This document shows, one piece after another, positions 52,037 to 61,707 of a DNA stretch of 64,000 nt. Source of the stretch: Variovorax sp. S12S4 (lineage in GTDB: Bacteria; Pseudomonadota; Gammaproteobacteria; Burkholderiales; Burkholderiaceae_C); the NCBI RefSeq assembly GCF_023195515.1, contig NZ_JALPKR020000002.1, positions 2,581,001 through 2,645,000 of the forward strand, given 5' to 3'. Position 1 is the stretch's first letter, and every line of letters begins with the position of its first letter. A program made the position numbers and the translations under genes. The notes below the pieces were generated by a model, which saw only the letters and a list, made by a program, of their open reading frames with translations, was not told the origin of the DNA and did not search any database.

Positions 52037-53098
52037 ATGGCCCTTATTCCCGCCACCATCCTCACCGGCTTTCTAGGCTCGGGCAAGACGACGCTGCTCA
52101 AGCGCATCCTGACGGAGGCCCACGGCCAGAAGATCGCGGTGATCGAGAACGAGTTCGGCGAAGAGAACATCGACAGCGACATTCTCGTGACCGAATCGAA
52201 AGAGCAGATCGTGCAGATGAGCAACGGCTGCGTCTGCTGCACCATTCGCGAAGACCTGCGCGAAGCCCTGCAACTGCTGGCCGCCAAGAAGCGCCAGGGC
52301 CTGCTCGACTTCGACCGCGTGGTGATCGAGACCACCGGCCTGGCCGACCCCGGCCCCGTGGCGCAGACCTTCTTCATGGACGACGAAATTGCCGAGAGCT
52401 ATTTGCTCGACTCGATCCTGACGCTGGTCGATGCCAAGCATGCGCCGCAGCAGCTCAACGACCGCCAGGAAGCGCGCCGCCAAGTGGGTTTTGCCGACCA
52501 GATCTTCATCAGCAAGAGCGAGCTGGTGTCGGCCGAAGAAACCGAGGCGCTGATTCACCGCCTGAAGCACATGAACCCGCGCGCGCCGCAGCAAAAGGCG
52601 CATTTCGGCGATGTGCCGCTGAAAGACATTTTCGACCTGCGCGGCTTCAACCTGAACGCCAAGCTCGACATCGACCCCGACTTCCTGAAGGAAGACGACC
52701 ACGATCACGACGACCACGATGGGCATGACCACGCGCATGGCGAGCATTGCGACCATCCCTCGCACAAGCACGAGGGGCACGGCCACCATCACCACACGGA
52801 CGACGATGTCAAGAGCTTCGTCTACAAGGCCGACCGCCCCTTCGACCCGGCCAAGCTGGAGGATTTTCTGGGCGCTATCGTCAACATCTACGGCCCGCGC
52901 ATGCTGCGCTACAAGGGCGTACTGAGCATGAAGGGCACCGAGCGCAAGGTGATTTTTCAGGGCGTGCACCAGCTGATGGGCAGCGACCTGGGCCCCGAGT
53001 GGGGCAAGGACGAAGCGCGCCAGAGCCGCATGGTGTTCATCGGCATCGAGCTGCCGCGCGAAATACTGGAGCAGGGGCTCGAGCAGTGCCTGGTGTGA
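52037..53098 (+). CDS. CobW/COG0523 metal-chaperone GTPase with His-rich loop
   Basis: The product is 353 aa. Walker A: LTGFLGSGKTTLLKRI. The metal-binding CxCC motif is in NGCVCCTIRED. Switch-like residues lie in VIETTGLADPGP. Residues about 221-255 are a His/Asp-rich stretch that likely loads Zn or another divalent metal. The C-terminal CobW_C domain follows. Members insert metal into target proteins. A strong terminator follows. Confidence 0.92.
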   Translation: MALIPATILTGFLGSGKTTLLKRILTEAHGQKIAVIENEFGEENIDSDILVTESKEQIVQMSNGCVCCTIREDLREALQLLAAKKRQGLLDFDRVVIETTGLADPGPVAQTFFMDDEIAESYLLDSILTLVDAKHAPQQLNDRQEARRQVGFADQIFISKSELVSAEETEALIHRLKHMNPRAPQQKAHFGDVPLKDIFDLRGFNLNAKLDIDPDFLKEDDHDHDDHDGHDHAHGEHCDHPSHKHEGHGHHHHTDDDVKSFVYKADRPFDPAKLEDFLGAIVNIYGPRMLRYKGVLSMKGTERKVIFQGVHQLMGSDLGPEWGKDEARQSRMVFIGIELPREILEQGLEQCLV

Positions 53099-53130
53099 CG
53101 GCGCGCTGCCTGCACTGAGCCCGGCCAAAT

Positions 53131-53164
53131 AAAAGGCGCTGCCCCGAGGGGCAGCGCCTTTTTT
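53131..53164. terminator. Rho-independent, bidirectional terminator
   Basis: AAAAGGCGCTGCCCC and GGGGCAGCGCCTTTT pair around a short GA-type loop, flanked by an A run on the left and a T run on the right. It ends both the CobW gene (+) and the DUF945 gene (-). Confidence 0.92.
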
Positions 53165-53177
53165 GTTGAGCCGAGGC

Positions 53178-54659
53178 TTACTTGCCGCCCATGCCGCCCA
53201 GCGGCTTGCCGTTGACCTTCAGGTTGCCTTCGCTGTATTCGACCTGGCTCGTGATGTCGGTGCCGTCGCGCTTGACGAAGCCCATGCCTTCGCCTTGCTC
53301 GACCAGGCCGGCCACCATTTCAGGCGGCGGCAGCTGGCCGCTCTCGGCGCCGGTGGCGGCAATCTGCTCCAGCCATTGCATCGGCAGCCGCACACTGGCC
53401 TTGAGCACGCCGCGCTTCATCAGGAGCGCCATGCCGGGTTCCTTCAGGTCTTCGTCGGTCACGCCGACCAGGCCGGCCGTGTAGCTGATTTCGCCGCGCT
53501 TGCCGCCGATTTCGACCAGCATCTTGTCCAGCCCGAGCTCGGGGTTGTACTTGGCCATGGCCTTGAGGTCCGGGGCGAGCTGGTCCATCAGCGCCTGCAT
53601 GGCGGCCTGGGAGGCTTTGCCGCCGCCCTTGCCGCAGCCGTTGATGGCGGCCGACTGCATCCAGGCGTCGGCCAGCTTCTTGTAGCCGGCCGCGTGAATG
53701 CGGCGTCCGCCGCTGGTCATCTCGAACTTGTCGATCTTCGTTTCGCCGACCTTGCCGGTGCCCTTGATGGTGCCGATCGATTCGTAGAGGCCGTCCTTGA
53801 TGTTGGCATCGGCAATCATGTCGATGTTCTGCAGCAGCACGGCGGGCAGGGGCTTGCCGCTGCCGCTGGCACCCAGGCCCTTGGGCGCCGAGAACTCGAA
53901 GCTGTCGAGCCGGGCTTCGGTCTTGCCCGTGGCAAGAATCCAGCCTTCGCTCTTGTTCATGTCGGCCTTGCCGGCCAGCTTGCCCATTTTCAGGGTCACG
54001 CCGGTGCGCGTGTCGGTCAGGTCCAGGCCGGGCATTGCCAGGCTGTAGTTCACCTGGGTACGGGCGCCGTTCATCTCGGCGCGCATTTGTGCGCCTTGCC
54101 AGGTGAACTGTCCCTTGCCTTCTTCGGCCAGCTTGATCGGCGCCACCGTCAGGTCGGTTGCGTAGCCGCCGTTGAACGCCACCTTGGTGTGGGCGGTCAG
54201 GGGCTTGGCCTTGCCGAAGAGCTTTTCGGCTTCGGCCTGGGCCTTCACATCGAGCACCAGTTCGCTGTCAATGGTGGCCGCAGCCAGCGTGCCGCCGGCA
54301 ATCGGGCCGTGGCGAATGGTGTCGCGCACGGTAATGCGCACCGGCTTGAACGGCGTGCTCTCGGCATCGGCTTCTTCGTCGTCCTCTTCGCCCGGCTCGG
54401 CGGGCTTGGCAACCGCGGGCACCTGCGCGGCGGCCGTATCGGCGGCGCAACCGAACTCGAAGGTCACGGTGCTGACTGCACCGAAGAATCCGCTTTCGTA
54501 TTTGCGATCGATCACGCGCACCAGCGCGGTCTGCTTCGGCAACTCCTCCAGGGCGGCTTCGTAGCTGGACTTGACTTTGGAGCCCGCCCACCACGTGCTG
54601 CCACCATAGGCAACGGCGATGGCTGCGGCCAGCGTGCCCAAAACTGCTTTTTTGCTCAA
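53178..54659 (-). CDS. DUF945 family protein (YdgA-like)
   Basis: The product is 493 aa with an N-terminal membrane anchor or signal (AVLGTLAAAIAVAYGGSTWW). The DUF945 pattern is seen in GSKVKSSYEAALEELPKQTA and YESGFFGAVSTVTFEF. An Asp/Glu-rich insertion (EPGEEDDEEADAE) lies at about residues 88-100. Family members are inner-membrane or periplasmic, of unknown function. Convergent with the CobW gene via a shared terminator. Confidence 0.88.
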   Translation of the reverse strand: MSKKAVLGTLAAAIAVAYGGSTWWAGSKVKSSYEAALEELPKQTALVRVIDRKYESGFFGAVSTVTFEFGCAADTAAAQVPAVAKPAEPGEEDDEEADAESTPFKPVRITVRDTIRHGPIAGGTLAAATIDSELVLDVKAQAEAEKLFGKAKPLTAHTKVAFNGGYATDLTVAPIKLAEEGKGQFTWQGAQMRAEMNGARTQVNYSLAMPGLDLTDTRTGVTLKMGKLAGKADMNKSEGWILATGKTEARLDSFEFSAPKGLGASGSGKPLPAVLLQNIDMIADANIKDGLYESIGTIKGTGKVGETKIDKFEMTSGGRRIHAAGYKKLADAWMQSAAINGCGKGGGKASQAAMQALMDQLAPDLKAMAKYNPELGLDKMLVEIGGKRGEISYTAGLVGVTDEDLKEPGMALLMKRGVLKASVRLPMQWLEQIAATGAESGQLPPPEMVAGLVEQGEGMGFVKRDGTDITSQVEYSEGNLKVNGKPLGGMGGK

Positions 54660-54997
54660 GATTTCTTCTCTTTTGTATGAATGATCGGATCGATCCGCTG
54701 GGCCGCTTGGGCTCGGCAGGTCTTGTTGCCCCCTCCGGCAACGCCGGGGATGCTAACGGACGTAAGCGGTTTGCAGGTACATCTCCCTTCTGTTTTGAGT
54801 TCTCTATACAATCGCGCGCCTGTTCCGGCAGCCACGCTTTCGTTTTAAGAGCGAGATGTGGCTTACGGCAGGGGGCGCCGCAAGTTTCTGGCGGGCTTTC
54901 GGGGGTATAACCCCGGGGTTCGTCGCTGCGAGCACTCCGACAAGTGGAGCCCGCGGGGCCTCAATCCCGCAGTGGTTCCCTTGGGAGGAGACACCCA
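54660..54997 (+). promoter_or_regulatory. Gene-free region with dksA promoter and leader
   Basis: The 338 nt between the divergent DUF945 and dksA genes hold no convincing gene. TATACAAT near 54805 could be a -10 element. A leader of about 185 nt follows, GC-rich from about 54860, with GGGG-TATAA-CCCC at 54902-54914. GGGAGGAG then precedes the GTG start of dksA at 54998. Confidence 0.45.
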
Positions 54998-56038
54998 GTG
55001 AAAGCGCGTTCCAGTTCGTTCAAGGAGCCAGTCACCGTGAAGAAACCCGCCGCCAAGGCAATGCCAGCAACCAAGTCCGCCGCCACCAAAGCGGTGGCTG
55101 CAAAGCCGGCTGTACCCGCGGCAAAAAAGATTTCTTCCGCTGCAAAGGCTCCGGCCACGAAAGAAAAAAGCGCTCCAAAGAAGCCAGCAACGCCAACGGC
55201 CAAGGCCGCGACCGTTGCAAAGAAGCCCGTCAAGCCTGCAAAGTCTGCTGCGCCGCCGGAGGCATCCGCCCCGGCCAGGAGTGCAACCAAAACTGCAGAT
55301 GCGGGTCTACCGCCATCCAAAACTGTCGGCCGCACTGCTGCCGTTACTTCTGCCCCTCCGATACCAATGAAAAAAACGGCTGCCGCCTCTTCTTCCGCCA
55401 CGGCGACACCTTCGATGCCCGCTCAGACCGCCGCACCCGCCCCCGCGCGAGGTGGCCGCGTGTCCCGGCTGTCGCAGCTGACCGTGCCTTCCATGCCGCA
55501 ATCGGTGGCTTCCACCGCTGCCAAGTCCTCCTTCTCGCAGGCGCCCTCCAATGCGCTGGTGCCGCCGCCTCCCGTGGCGGTCAAGAAAGACCCGAAGCTC
55601 GCCAACAACTGGAAAGCCAAGTCGGCTGCCGAGTTGACCGACGCCGAGGTCATCGCCATGCCCGACTCCGAGTACATGAACGAAAAGCAGATGGCGTTCT
55701 TCCGCCTGAAGCTGGTCGAGCTCAAGCGCGGCATTCTCGAAAACGCCGGTGAAACCACCGAGCACCTGCGCGAAGACACCGTGGTGGTGCCCGATCCGGC
55801 CGACCGCGCCACCATCGAGGAAGAGCACGCACTCGAGCTGCGCACGCGCGACCGCGAGCGCAAGCTGCTCAAGAAGATCGAGCAGTCGATCCAGCGCATC
55901 GACGCCGGCGACTACGGCTACTGCGACGAAACCGGCGAACCCATCGGCGTCGGCCGCCTGCTGGCCCGCCCCACGGCCACGCTGTCGCTCGAAGCGCAGC
56001 AGCGCCGCGAACTCAAGCAGAAGATGTTCGGGGACTGA
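54998..56038 (+). CDS. dksA: DksA with long Lys/Ala/Pro-rich N-terminal tail
   Basis: The product is 346 aa from a GTG at 54998 (GGGAGGAG 6-7 nt upstream), far above the usual 150. Residues about 10-185 are an Ala/Lys/Pro/Thr-rich tail like histone H1 C-termini. The DksA core starts near residue 200. The coiled-coil tip is DPADRATIEEEHALELRTRD, where the two key Asp are kept. The zinc region is CDETGEPIGVGRLLARPTAT followed by LSLEA: one Cys remains, with Thr, Ser and Ala in place of the other three, as in zinc-free DksA. It binds RNA polymerase with ppGpp in the stringent response. Confidence 0.9.
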   Translation: MKARSSSFKEPVTVKKPAAKAMPATKSAATKAVAAKPAVPAAKKISSAAKAPATKEKSAPKKPATPTAKAATVAKKPVKPAKSAAPPEASAPARSATKTADAGLPPSKTVGRTAAVTSAPPIPMKKTAAASSSATATPSMPAQTAAPAPARGGRVSRLSQLTVPSMPQSVASTAAKSSFSQAPSNALVPPPPVAVKKDPKLANNWKAKSAAELTDAEVIAMPDSEYMNEKQMAFFRLKLVELKRGILENAGETTEHLREDTVVVPDPADRATIEEEHALELRTRDRERKLLKKIEQSIQRIDAGDYGYCDETGEPIGVGRLLARPTATLSLEAQQRRELKQKMFGD

Positions 56039-56082
56039 ACGGAAAGATTGCAAGAGCCCAGTTCGCCTCGAAATTCCTGTAG

Positions 56083-57785
56083 ATGGCTAAGGAAGAAACG
56101 AGCCGCCTCCTTTCCAAGGTGGCGAAGTTCGTCCGCAATCCGCTGAAGGATTGGTCGGAGCTGAATGCGGCCGCCGATTCCACGCTGCCCGATCAGGCCT
56201 ACAGCCGGGAAATGCTCAAGGAAATGATCGAGCGGCGCCAGCGCAACGACTTTGTGCGCCGGCGCGAGTTCGACATGCTCCGCAAGCTGCGGCAACGCGA
56301 AGCGGCCGCCCATGCCTTCGAAGGCACGGTCACGCCGTCGTCCTTCAACCTGAACACCACCACGGAAAAGTCCGAGGGCCGCGCACTCACGCTCAAGAAG
56401 ATCGACGAGATCGAGGAGCAGATGTCGCAGCAGTGGTGGAAGGGCCGCGGCCCCAACGGCGAGGTGCTGGCCAATGCGCCGCCCGAGGCCGGCGCCGAGA
56501 CGCTGCCCCCGCCGATGGACGAGGCCGAGGTGGCCAGCCTGCTCGCGGCGCCCACGTTCAGGGCTGCGCCTGCTGCACCGGCCGCTGCGCCCGCCGCCGA
56601 GACTCCTGTGCCGGCCCACGCGGCCGCTCCTTTTCGGCCAGCATCCCGGGCAGCGCGGCAGTCGACGACACCTCGCTGCTCACCGCGCGGCTCGCGCGGG
56701 ACAGCGCACTCGAAGAGGCCGTGATCCGTTTCGCGCATGGCGACGACACCGGCGCCGAAGCCATTCTTCTGCAGGCCCTGGCCTCCGAAAGTGCCGGCGC
56801 CGAGGGCGACCACGCCGCCGCCGAGCGCGACGAGACGCGCTGGCGCGCCTTGTTCGACCTGTATCGCGCCACCGGCGACGCGACCCGGTTTGCCGCCGCC
56901 CGCATGCGCTACGCACAGCGCATGAAGCGCATGGGGCCCGACTGGGTTCCACTCGACGAACTGGCGCGCGACGTGCAGGCGGTAGCCGCCAGCGAGCACG
57001 CCGAACTGGCTTCGGCGGCTGCCGACTGGACCAGCCCCGCACGCCTGTCGCGCGATGGGCTGGTCAACCTCACGCGTGCGTTGTCGCAGGCCGGCCCGAT
57101 CTGGACGCTCGATTGGCGCGCGCTGACCGCGGTCGAGGCCGATGCCGTCTCTCCATTGCGCGTGCTGTTCACCCATTGGGCGAATTCGCCGGTCAAGCTG
57201 CGCTTCATCGGCTCGGCCAAACTGCTTGCCGTGCTGGCCGAGGCCACGCCCAACAACGAGCGCAGCACCGAAGACGTGTGGTGGCAGTTGCACCTGGCCA
57301 CGCTGCGCATGATGAACCTGCCGGACGACTTCGAGCTGGTGGCGCTCAACTACTGCATTACCTACGAGGTGTCGCCGCCTGCGTGGCAAGACCCGAATGG
57401 CGAATGCACCACGATCGAGGCGCCGGAAGGGAGCCGCTCGGGCGCCGGCTCCGTGTGGTCGCTGTTGTCCGTCAACGGCGAATCGGACAGCTTTCCTTCC
57501 ACCGACAGCGGCTTTGCCGCCTTGGCCGGCGACCTGCGCGGCGAGGCGCATTCGAGCCTGCAGCGGCTGGACGTCGACTTGCGCAACACCACCGCGCCGG
57601 TTATTTCGTGTGCGGCGCTGCTGCGCATGGACCTTGCCGCCGCCGGCACGCTGCTGAGCTGGGTGCGTGCGCGCGACGCCCAGGGCGAGCGAGTCCAGTT
57701 CGTGGACGCCCATCGCCTGATTGCGGCGTTGTTCGACCTGGTGGGCATTGCCGACCACGCCACGGTAGCGGTTCGCAAGAACTGA
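56083..57785 (+). pseudogene. STAS-like domain protein, frameshifted at a T run
   Basis: Frame one runs from ATG 56083 (KEETSRLLSKVAKFVRNPLK) and loses sense after the TTTT at 56631-56634. The second frame continues as SASIPGSAAVDDTSLLTARL to 57785. Adding one T joins them, giving about 567 aa. The N-terminal part is basic and helical. The C-terminal half has ALSQAGPIWTLDWRALTAVE and SPVKLRFIGSAKLLAVLAEA, which looks like a STAS domain. It lies 44 nt after dksA and 55 nt before hslV. An indel error or a real break are both possible. Confidence 0.75.
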
Positions 57786-57840
57786 CTCCGCCCGGTCGAC
57801 TTGCGCCGGACGGGGTTGCATTGCCCCGCGGCATCCCCAG

Positions 57841-58395
57841 ATGGCTTCGATGGAACAGTTTCACGGCACCACCATCGTGAGCGTGCGCCGCAAGACCCCC
57901 CAGGGCGACCAAGTCGCCATTGGCGGGGACGGGCAGGTCACTCTCGGCAATATCGTCATCAAGGGCACGGCGCGCAAGGTGCGGCGGCTCTATCACGGCA
58001 AGGTGCTGGCTGGCTTTGCCGGCGCCACGGCCGACGCCTTCACGCTCTTCGAGCGCTTCGAGGCCAAGCTTGAAAAGCACCAGGGCCACCTGACCCGCGC
58101 CGCGGTCGAACTCACCAAGGACTGGCGCACCGACCGCGTGCTACGCAAGCTCGAAGCCATGCTGGCCGTAGCTGACGCCACCACCTCGCTCATCATCACC
58201 GGCAACGGCGACGTGCTGGAGCCTGAAGACGGCGTCATCGCCATCGGCTCGGGCGGTGCGTATGCGCAGTCGGCCGCCAAGGCGCTGATCGACAACACGG
58301 ACCTGACGGCTGAGCAAATTGTGCGCAAATCGCTCGCGATAGCCGGCGAAATCTGCATTTACACGAACATGAACCACACGGTGGAAGCGCTCTGA
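57841..58395 (+). CDS. hslV: ATP-dependent protease peptidase subunit HslV
   Basis: The product is 184 aa from ATG 57841, or 181 from ATG 57850. The N-terminus [14 protein letters not shown] places the catalytic Thr behind a short propeptide, where Escherichia coli HslV has it right after Met. The core has [13 protein letters not shown] and [14 protein letters not shown]. HslV forms a two-ring dodecamer degraded through HslU. It ends 2 nt before hslU. Confidence 0.95.
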   Translation: MASMEQFHGTTIVSVRRKTPQGDQVAIGGDGQVTLGNIVIKGTARKVRRLYHGKVLAGFAGATADAFTLFERFEAKLEKHQGHLTRAAVELTKDWRTDRVLRKLEAMLAVADATTSLIITGNGDVLEPEDGVIAIGSGGAYAQSAAKALIDNTDLTAEQIVRKSLAIAGEICIYTNMNHTVEAL

Positions 58396-58397
58396 CC

Positions 58398-59726
58398 ATG
58401 TCCATGACCCCGCAGGAAATCGTTTCCGAGCTCGACAACCACATCGTCGGGCAACCGGCCGCCAAGCGCGCCGTGGCCATTGCGCTGCGCAACCGCTGGC
58501 GCCGCCAGCAGGTCGAAGAAAAGCTTCGCACCGAGATCACGCCGAAGAACATCCTCATGATCGGCCCCACGGGCGTGGGCAAGACCGAAATTGCGCGCCG
58601 CCTCGCGCGGCTGGCCGATGCGCCCTTCATCAAGGTGGAAGCGACCAAGTTCACCGAGGTGGGCTATGTGGGCAAGGACGTCGATTCGATCATTCGCGAC
58701 CTGGCCGAAATCGCCGTCAAGCAGACGCGCGAAGCCGAAAGCGCCAAGGTGCGCGCCCGCGCTGAAGACGCCGCCGAGGAACGCATTCTCGACGTGCTGC
58801 TGCCGCCCGCGCGTGGCAGCGACGGCGCCGCGCCGGCGCTGGATGGGCCCAACCCCACCCGGCAGGCCTTCCGCAAGAAGCTGCGCGAGCACCAGCTCGA
58901 CGACAAGGAGATCGAGCTCGACCTTGCCGAGACCCGCGCTCCGCTAGAGATCATGGGCCCGGCGGGCATGGAGGAAATGACCGAGCAGCTGCGCGGCATG
59001 TTCGGCCAGCTCGGCGGCGGCAAGCGCAAGACGCGCAAGCTCAAGATCGCCGAGGCCATGCGCCTGCTGATCGACGAAGAGGCCGCCAAGCTGGTCAACG
59101 AAGACGAAATTCGCACCCAGGCCATCACCAATGCCGAGCAGAACGGCATCGTCTTCATCGACGAGATCGACAAGGTCGCCACGCGCAGCGAAGCCCAGGG
59201 CTCCGACGTGTCGCGCCAGGGCGTGCAGCGCGACCTGCTGCCGCTGGTCGAGGGCACGGCCGTCACCACCAAGTACGGCGTGGTGCGCACCGACCACATG
59301 CTCTTCATTGCGAGCGGCGCCTTTCACCTCAGCAAGCCGAGCGACCTGATTCCCGAGCTGCAGGGGCGCTTTCCGATCCGCGTCGAACTGCAGTCGCTCT
59401 CGGTGGCGGACTTCGAAAGCATCCTCACGCAAACGCGCGCTTCGCTCGTGAAGCAGTACCAGGCGCTGCTTGCAACCGAAGGCGTCACGCTCGAGTTCAC
59501 GCCCGAGGGCGTCAACCGCCTGGCGGCCATTGCATTCGAAGTGAACGAGCGCACCGAGAACATCGGCGCACGCCGTTTGTCGACCGTGATGGAACGGCTG
59601 CTCGATGAGGTAAGCTTCGATGCCACCCGCATCGGCGGACAGACCATCCGCATCGATGCTGCTTACGTCGACGAGCGCCTTGCGGCACTAAGTCACGACG
59701 AAGACCTTTCGCGCTTCATCCTCTGA
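58398..59726 (+). CDS. hslU: HslU ATPase of the HslUV protease
   Basis: The product is 442 aa. Walker A is [14 protein letters not shown] (about residues 55-68), Walker B is [10 protein letters not shown]. The intermediate domain is about residues 115-240. The C-terminus EDLSRFIL is the peptide that docks in HslV. Full length, and coupled with hslV. Confidence 0.97.
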   Translation: MSMTPQEIVSELDNHIVGQPAAKRAVAIALRNRWRRQQVEEKLRTEITPKNILMIGPTGVGKTEIARRLARLADAPFIKVEATKFTEVGYVGKDVDSIIRDLAEIAVKQTREAESAKVRARAEDAAEERILDVLLPPARGSDGAAPALDGPNPTRQAFRKKLREHQLDDKEIELDLAETRAPLEIMGPAGMEEMTEQLRGMFGQLGGGKRKTRKLKIAEAMRLLIDEEAAKLVNEDEIRTQAITNAEQNGIVFIDEIDKVATRSEAQGSDVSRQGVQRDLLPLVEGTAVTTKYGVVRTDHMLFIASGAFHLSKPSDLIPELQGRFPIRVELQSLSVADFESILTQTRASLVKQYQALLATEGVTLEFTPEGVNRLAAIAFEVNERTENIGARRLSTVMERLLDEVSFDATRIGGQTIRIDAAYVDERLAALSHDEDLSRFIL

Positions 59727-59760
59727 AGCCCCTTTGCAGCCCCTGTTACGGGGTTGCGCT

Positions 59761-59839
59761 TCACGCATTACATTCATTGCGTGAGCTAAGTACTTCTTTT
59801 TCAACGAAATTCGCCGATTTCCAGGTTTGGAAATCGGCG
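59761..59839. promoter_or_regulatory. Two perfect hairpins between hslU and mraZ
   Basis: TCACGCA (59761-59767) pairs with TGCGTGA (59778-59784). CGCCGATTTCC (59812-59822) pairs with GGAAATCGGCG (59829-59839), an exact 11-bp stem with a 6-nt loop. Neither is followed by a T run on either strand, so they are not simple terminators. They could be a processing site or an operator. Confidence 0.55.
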
Positions 59840-59906
59840 CTAAGTCGTTGATTCCATTACAAAAAATACCACCAACGACCAGTTGCGCGTGAAGTGTTTC
59901 CTGCTA

Positions 59907-59942
59907 CAGTGCAAAAAAGTGCAGTTAAGTGGGAAAAAGTGC
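59907..59942 (+). promoter_or_regulatory. MraZ operator: four hexamers at 10-bp spacing
   Basis: CAGTGC (59907), AAGTGC (59917), AAGTGG (59927) and AAGTGC (59937) recur with an exact 10-bp step, one helical turn. MraZ is known to bind such repeated GTG-containing motifs in front of its own gene. Here the array lies 53-88 nt before the mraZ start, so autoregulation of the division cluster is likely. Confidence 0.8.
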
Positions 59943-59994
59943 GGATGGCGCCCCTTTCGGGTGCCGCGGCCTTCCCAACACAAAGGTCCTGGTC

Positions 59995-60423
59995 GTGTTT
60001 CAAGGCGCTTCATCGCTCAGTCTCGATGCCAAGGGGCGGCTCTCCGTGCCGACCCGGCATCGTGACGTCCTGAGCGCGACGGCGAACGGCCAGCTCACCA
60101 TCACCAAGCACCCGCACGGGTGCCTCATGGTGTTCCCGCGTCCCGAGTGGGAGAAATTCCGCGAGCGCATCGCCGCATTGCCGATGTCGGCACAGTGGTG
60201 GAAGCGCGTTTTCCTCGGCAACGCCATGGACGTCGAGATGGACGGCACCGGCCGTATCCTCGTGTCGCCCGAACTGCGTGTGGCCACCGGCATCACGCGC
60301 GAGACGCTGTTGTTGGGCATGGGCAACCATTTCGAGCTCTGGGACAAGGCCACCTACGAGGCCAAGGAGGCCGAGGCCACCCAGGGCGAGATGCCCGATG
60401 TGTTTCAGGACTTCGCGTTCTGA
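59995..60423 (+). CDS. mraZ: Transcriptional regulator MraZ
   Basis: The product is 142 aa from a GTG at 59995 (AAAGG upstream). The family's two DxxxR motifs are seen in [10 protein letters not shown] and [10 protein letters not shown], one in each AbrB-like half. The N-terminus [14 protein letters not shown] is the standard MraZ start. It binds the repeats upstream and represses or adjusts the division and cell wall cluster. Confidence 0.95.
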   Translation: MFQGASSLSLDAKGRLSVPTRHRDVLSATANGQLTITKHPHGCLMVFPRPEWEKFRERIAALPMSAQWWKRVFLGNAMDVEMDGTGRILVSPELRVATGITRETLLLGMGNHFELWDKATYEAKEAEATQGEMPDVFQDFAF

Positions 60424-60431
60424 GGGCTTGT

Positions 60432-61355
60432 GTGAACACTCCATGGATTCATACAACCGTGATGCTGAACGAAGCGGTGGAAGCCCTTCTTTCCGGCAGC
60501 ACCGCGGCGACCGGCACCTACGTGGACGCGACGTTCGGGCGCGGAGGGCATTCGCGCGCCATTCTCGCGAGGCTGGCTCCGGAAGGCAGGCTGATCGCAT
60601 TCGACAAGGATGCGGAAGCGGTGGCCGAAGCAGCGCGCATCTCGGATGCGCGTTTTTCCATCCGGCACCAGGGATTCCGTTCGCTGGGTGAATTGCCCGA
60701 TGCCAGCGTGGCGGGTGTGCTGATGGACCTGGGCGTGAGTTCGCCGCAAATCGACAACCCGGTGCGCGGTTTCAGTTTTCGTTTCGACGGCCCGCTCGAC
60801 ATGCGCATGGACACCACGCGCGGCGAGAGCGTGGCCGAATGGCTGGCAACAGCCGAACTTCAGCAGATTGCAGAGGTGATCCGTGACTATGGCGAAGAAC
60901 GGTTTGCTGTTCAGATTGCAAAGGCGATTGTTGCTCGCAGACAAGAACGGGGCGCAATTTCAACCACCACCGAACTGGCCGAGCTCGTGGCTGGCACGGT
61001 CAAAACCCGCGAGCAGGGCCAGAACCCTGCAACGCGCACATTTCAGGCTTTTCGGATTTTCATCAACGCCGAGCTTGAAGAGCTGCAACAGGCGCTAGAG
61101 GCGAGCCTGTCGGTGCTGCAGCCCGGCGGCCGGCTCGCGGTGATCAGCTTCCACTCGCTGGAAGACCGCATCGTGAAGCAGTTCATCGCCAAGCACTCCA
61201 AGGAGGTGTACGACCGGCGTGCGCCTTTCGCGGCGCCCAAGGTAATGAAGCTCAATGCGCTGGAGCGCATCAAGCCCTCGGCCGAAGAGGTGAGCGGCAA
61301 CCCGCGCTCGCGCAGCGCCATCCTGCGCGTGGCCGAGCGCACCGAGGCTGTTTGA
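60432..61355 (+). CDS. rsmH: 16S rRNA (cytosine-1402 N4) methyltransferase RsmH
   Basis: The product is 307 aa from GTG 60432, 8 nt after mraZ. SAM-binding: [16 protein letters not shown] and [10 protein letters not shown]. Family motifs [11 protein letters not shown] and [14 protein letters not shown] are present. It modifies C1402 of 16S rRNA. Tight linkage with mraZ and ftsL is universal in such clusters. Confidence 0.96.
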   Translation: MNTPWIHTTVMLNEAVEALLSGSTAATGTYVDATFGRGGHSRAILARLAPEGRLIAFDKDAEAVAEAARISDARFSIRHQGFRSLGELPDASVAGVLMDLGVSSPQIDNPVRGFSFRFDGPLDMRMDTTRGESVAEWLATAELQQIAEVIRDYGEERFAVQIAKAIVARRQERGAISTTTELAELVAGTVKTREQGQNPATRTFQAFRIFINAELEELQQALEASLSVLQPGGRLAVISFHSLEDRIVKQFIAKHSKEVYDRRAPFAAPKVMKLNALERIKPSAEEVSGNPRSRSAILRVAERTEAV

Positions 61356-61356
61356 C

Positions 61357-61707
61357 ATGACACGCCTCAACCTGCTCCTGCTGCTGGCCGTCGTTGCGAC
61401 GGCGCTGTACCTTGTGCACACGCAGTACCTGTCGCGCCAGCTGTACACCGAGCTCGACCGTTCGCAGCAGGAAGCGCGTCGCCTCGAGCTCGACCACGAC
61501 CGGCTGCAAGTGGAAAAGCGCGCCCAGGCCACGCCGCTGCGCGTTGAAAAGCTCGCCAAGGAACAGCTTCAGATGCGCACCACCACGCCGGCCATCACGC
61601 AGTACGTGCGGCCCGATGGCACGGTCATTCCGGCCGTGGTTGCCCCGCCGCCCGCGCCGCCGGCCGCGCCCGCGCCAAAGCCCACCGCAGCGAGGCCCCA
61701 GCGATGA
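61357..61707 (+). CDS. ftsL: Cell division protein FtsL
   Basis: The product is 116 aa: a short N-terminus, a membrane helix (LLLLLAVVATALYLVHTQ), then a coiled coil (QQEARRLELDHDRLQVEKRA) that binds FtsB and FtsQ. The C-terminal 25 residues are Pro/Ala-rich. Overlaps ftsI by ATGA and starts 1 nt after rsmH. Confidence 0.92.
   Translation: MTRLNLLLLLAVVATALYLVHTQYLSRQLYTELDRSQQEARRLELDHDRLQVEKRAQATPLRVEKLAKEQLQMRTTTPAITQYVRPDGTVIPAVVAPPPAPPAAPAPKPTAARPQR

Noticed and set aside
57811..57828. CGGGG/CCCCG hairpin before hslV
   Set aside because: Only 5 bp with an 8-nt loop, not distinct from chance in high-GC DNA. No clear heat-shock promoter could be placed either.
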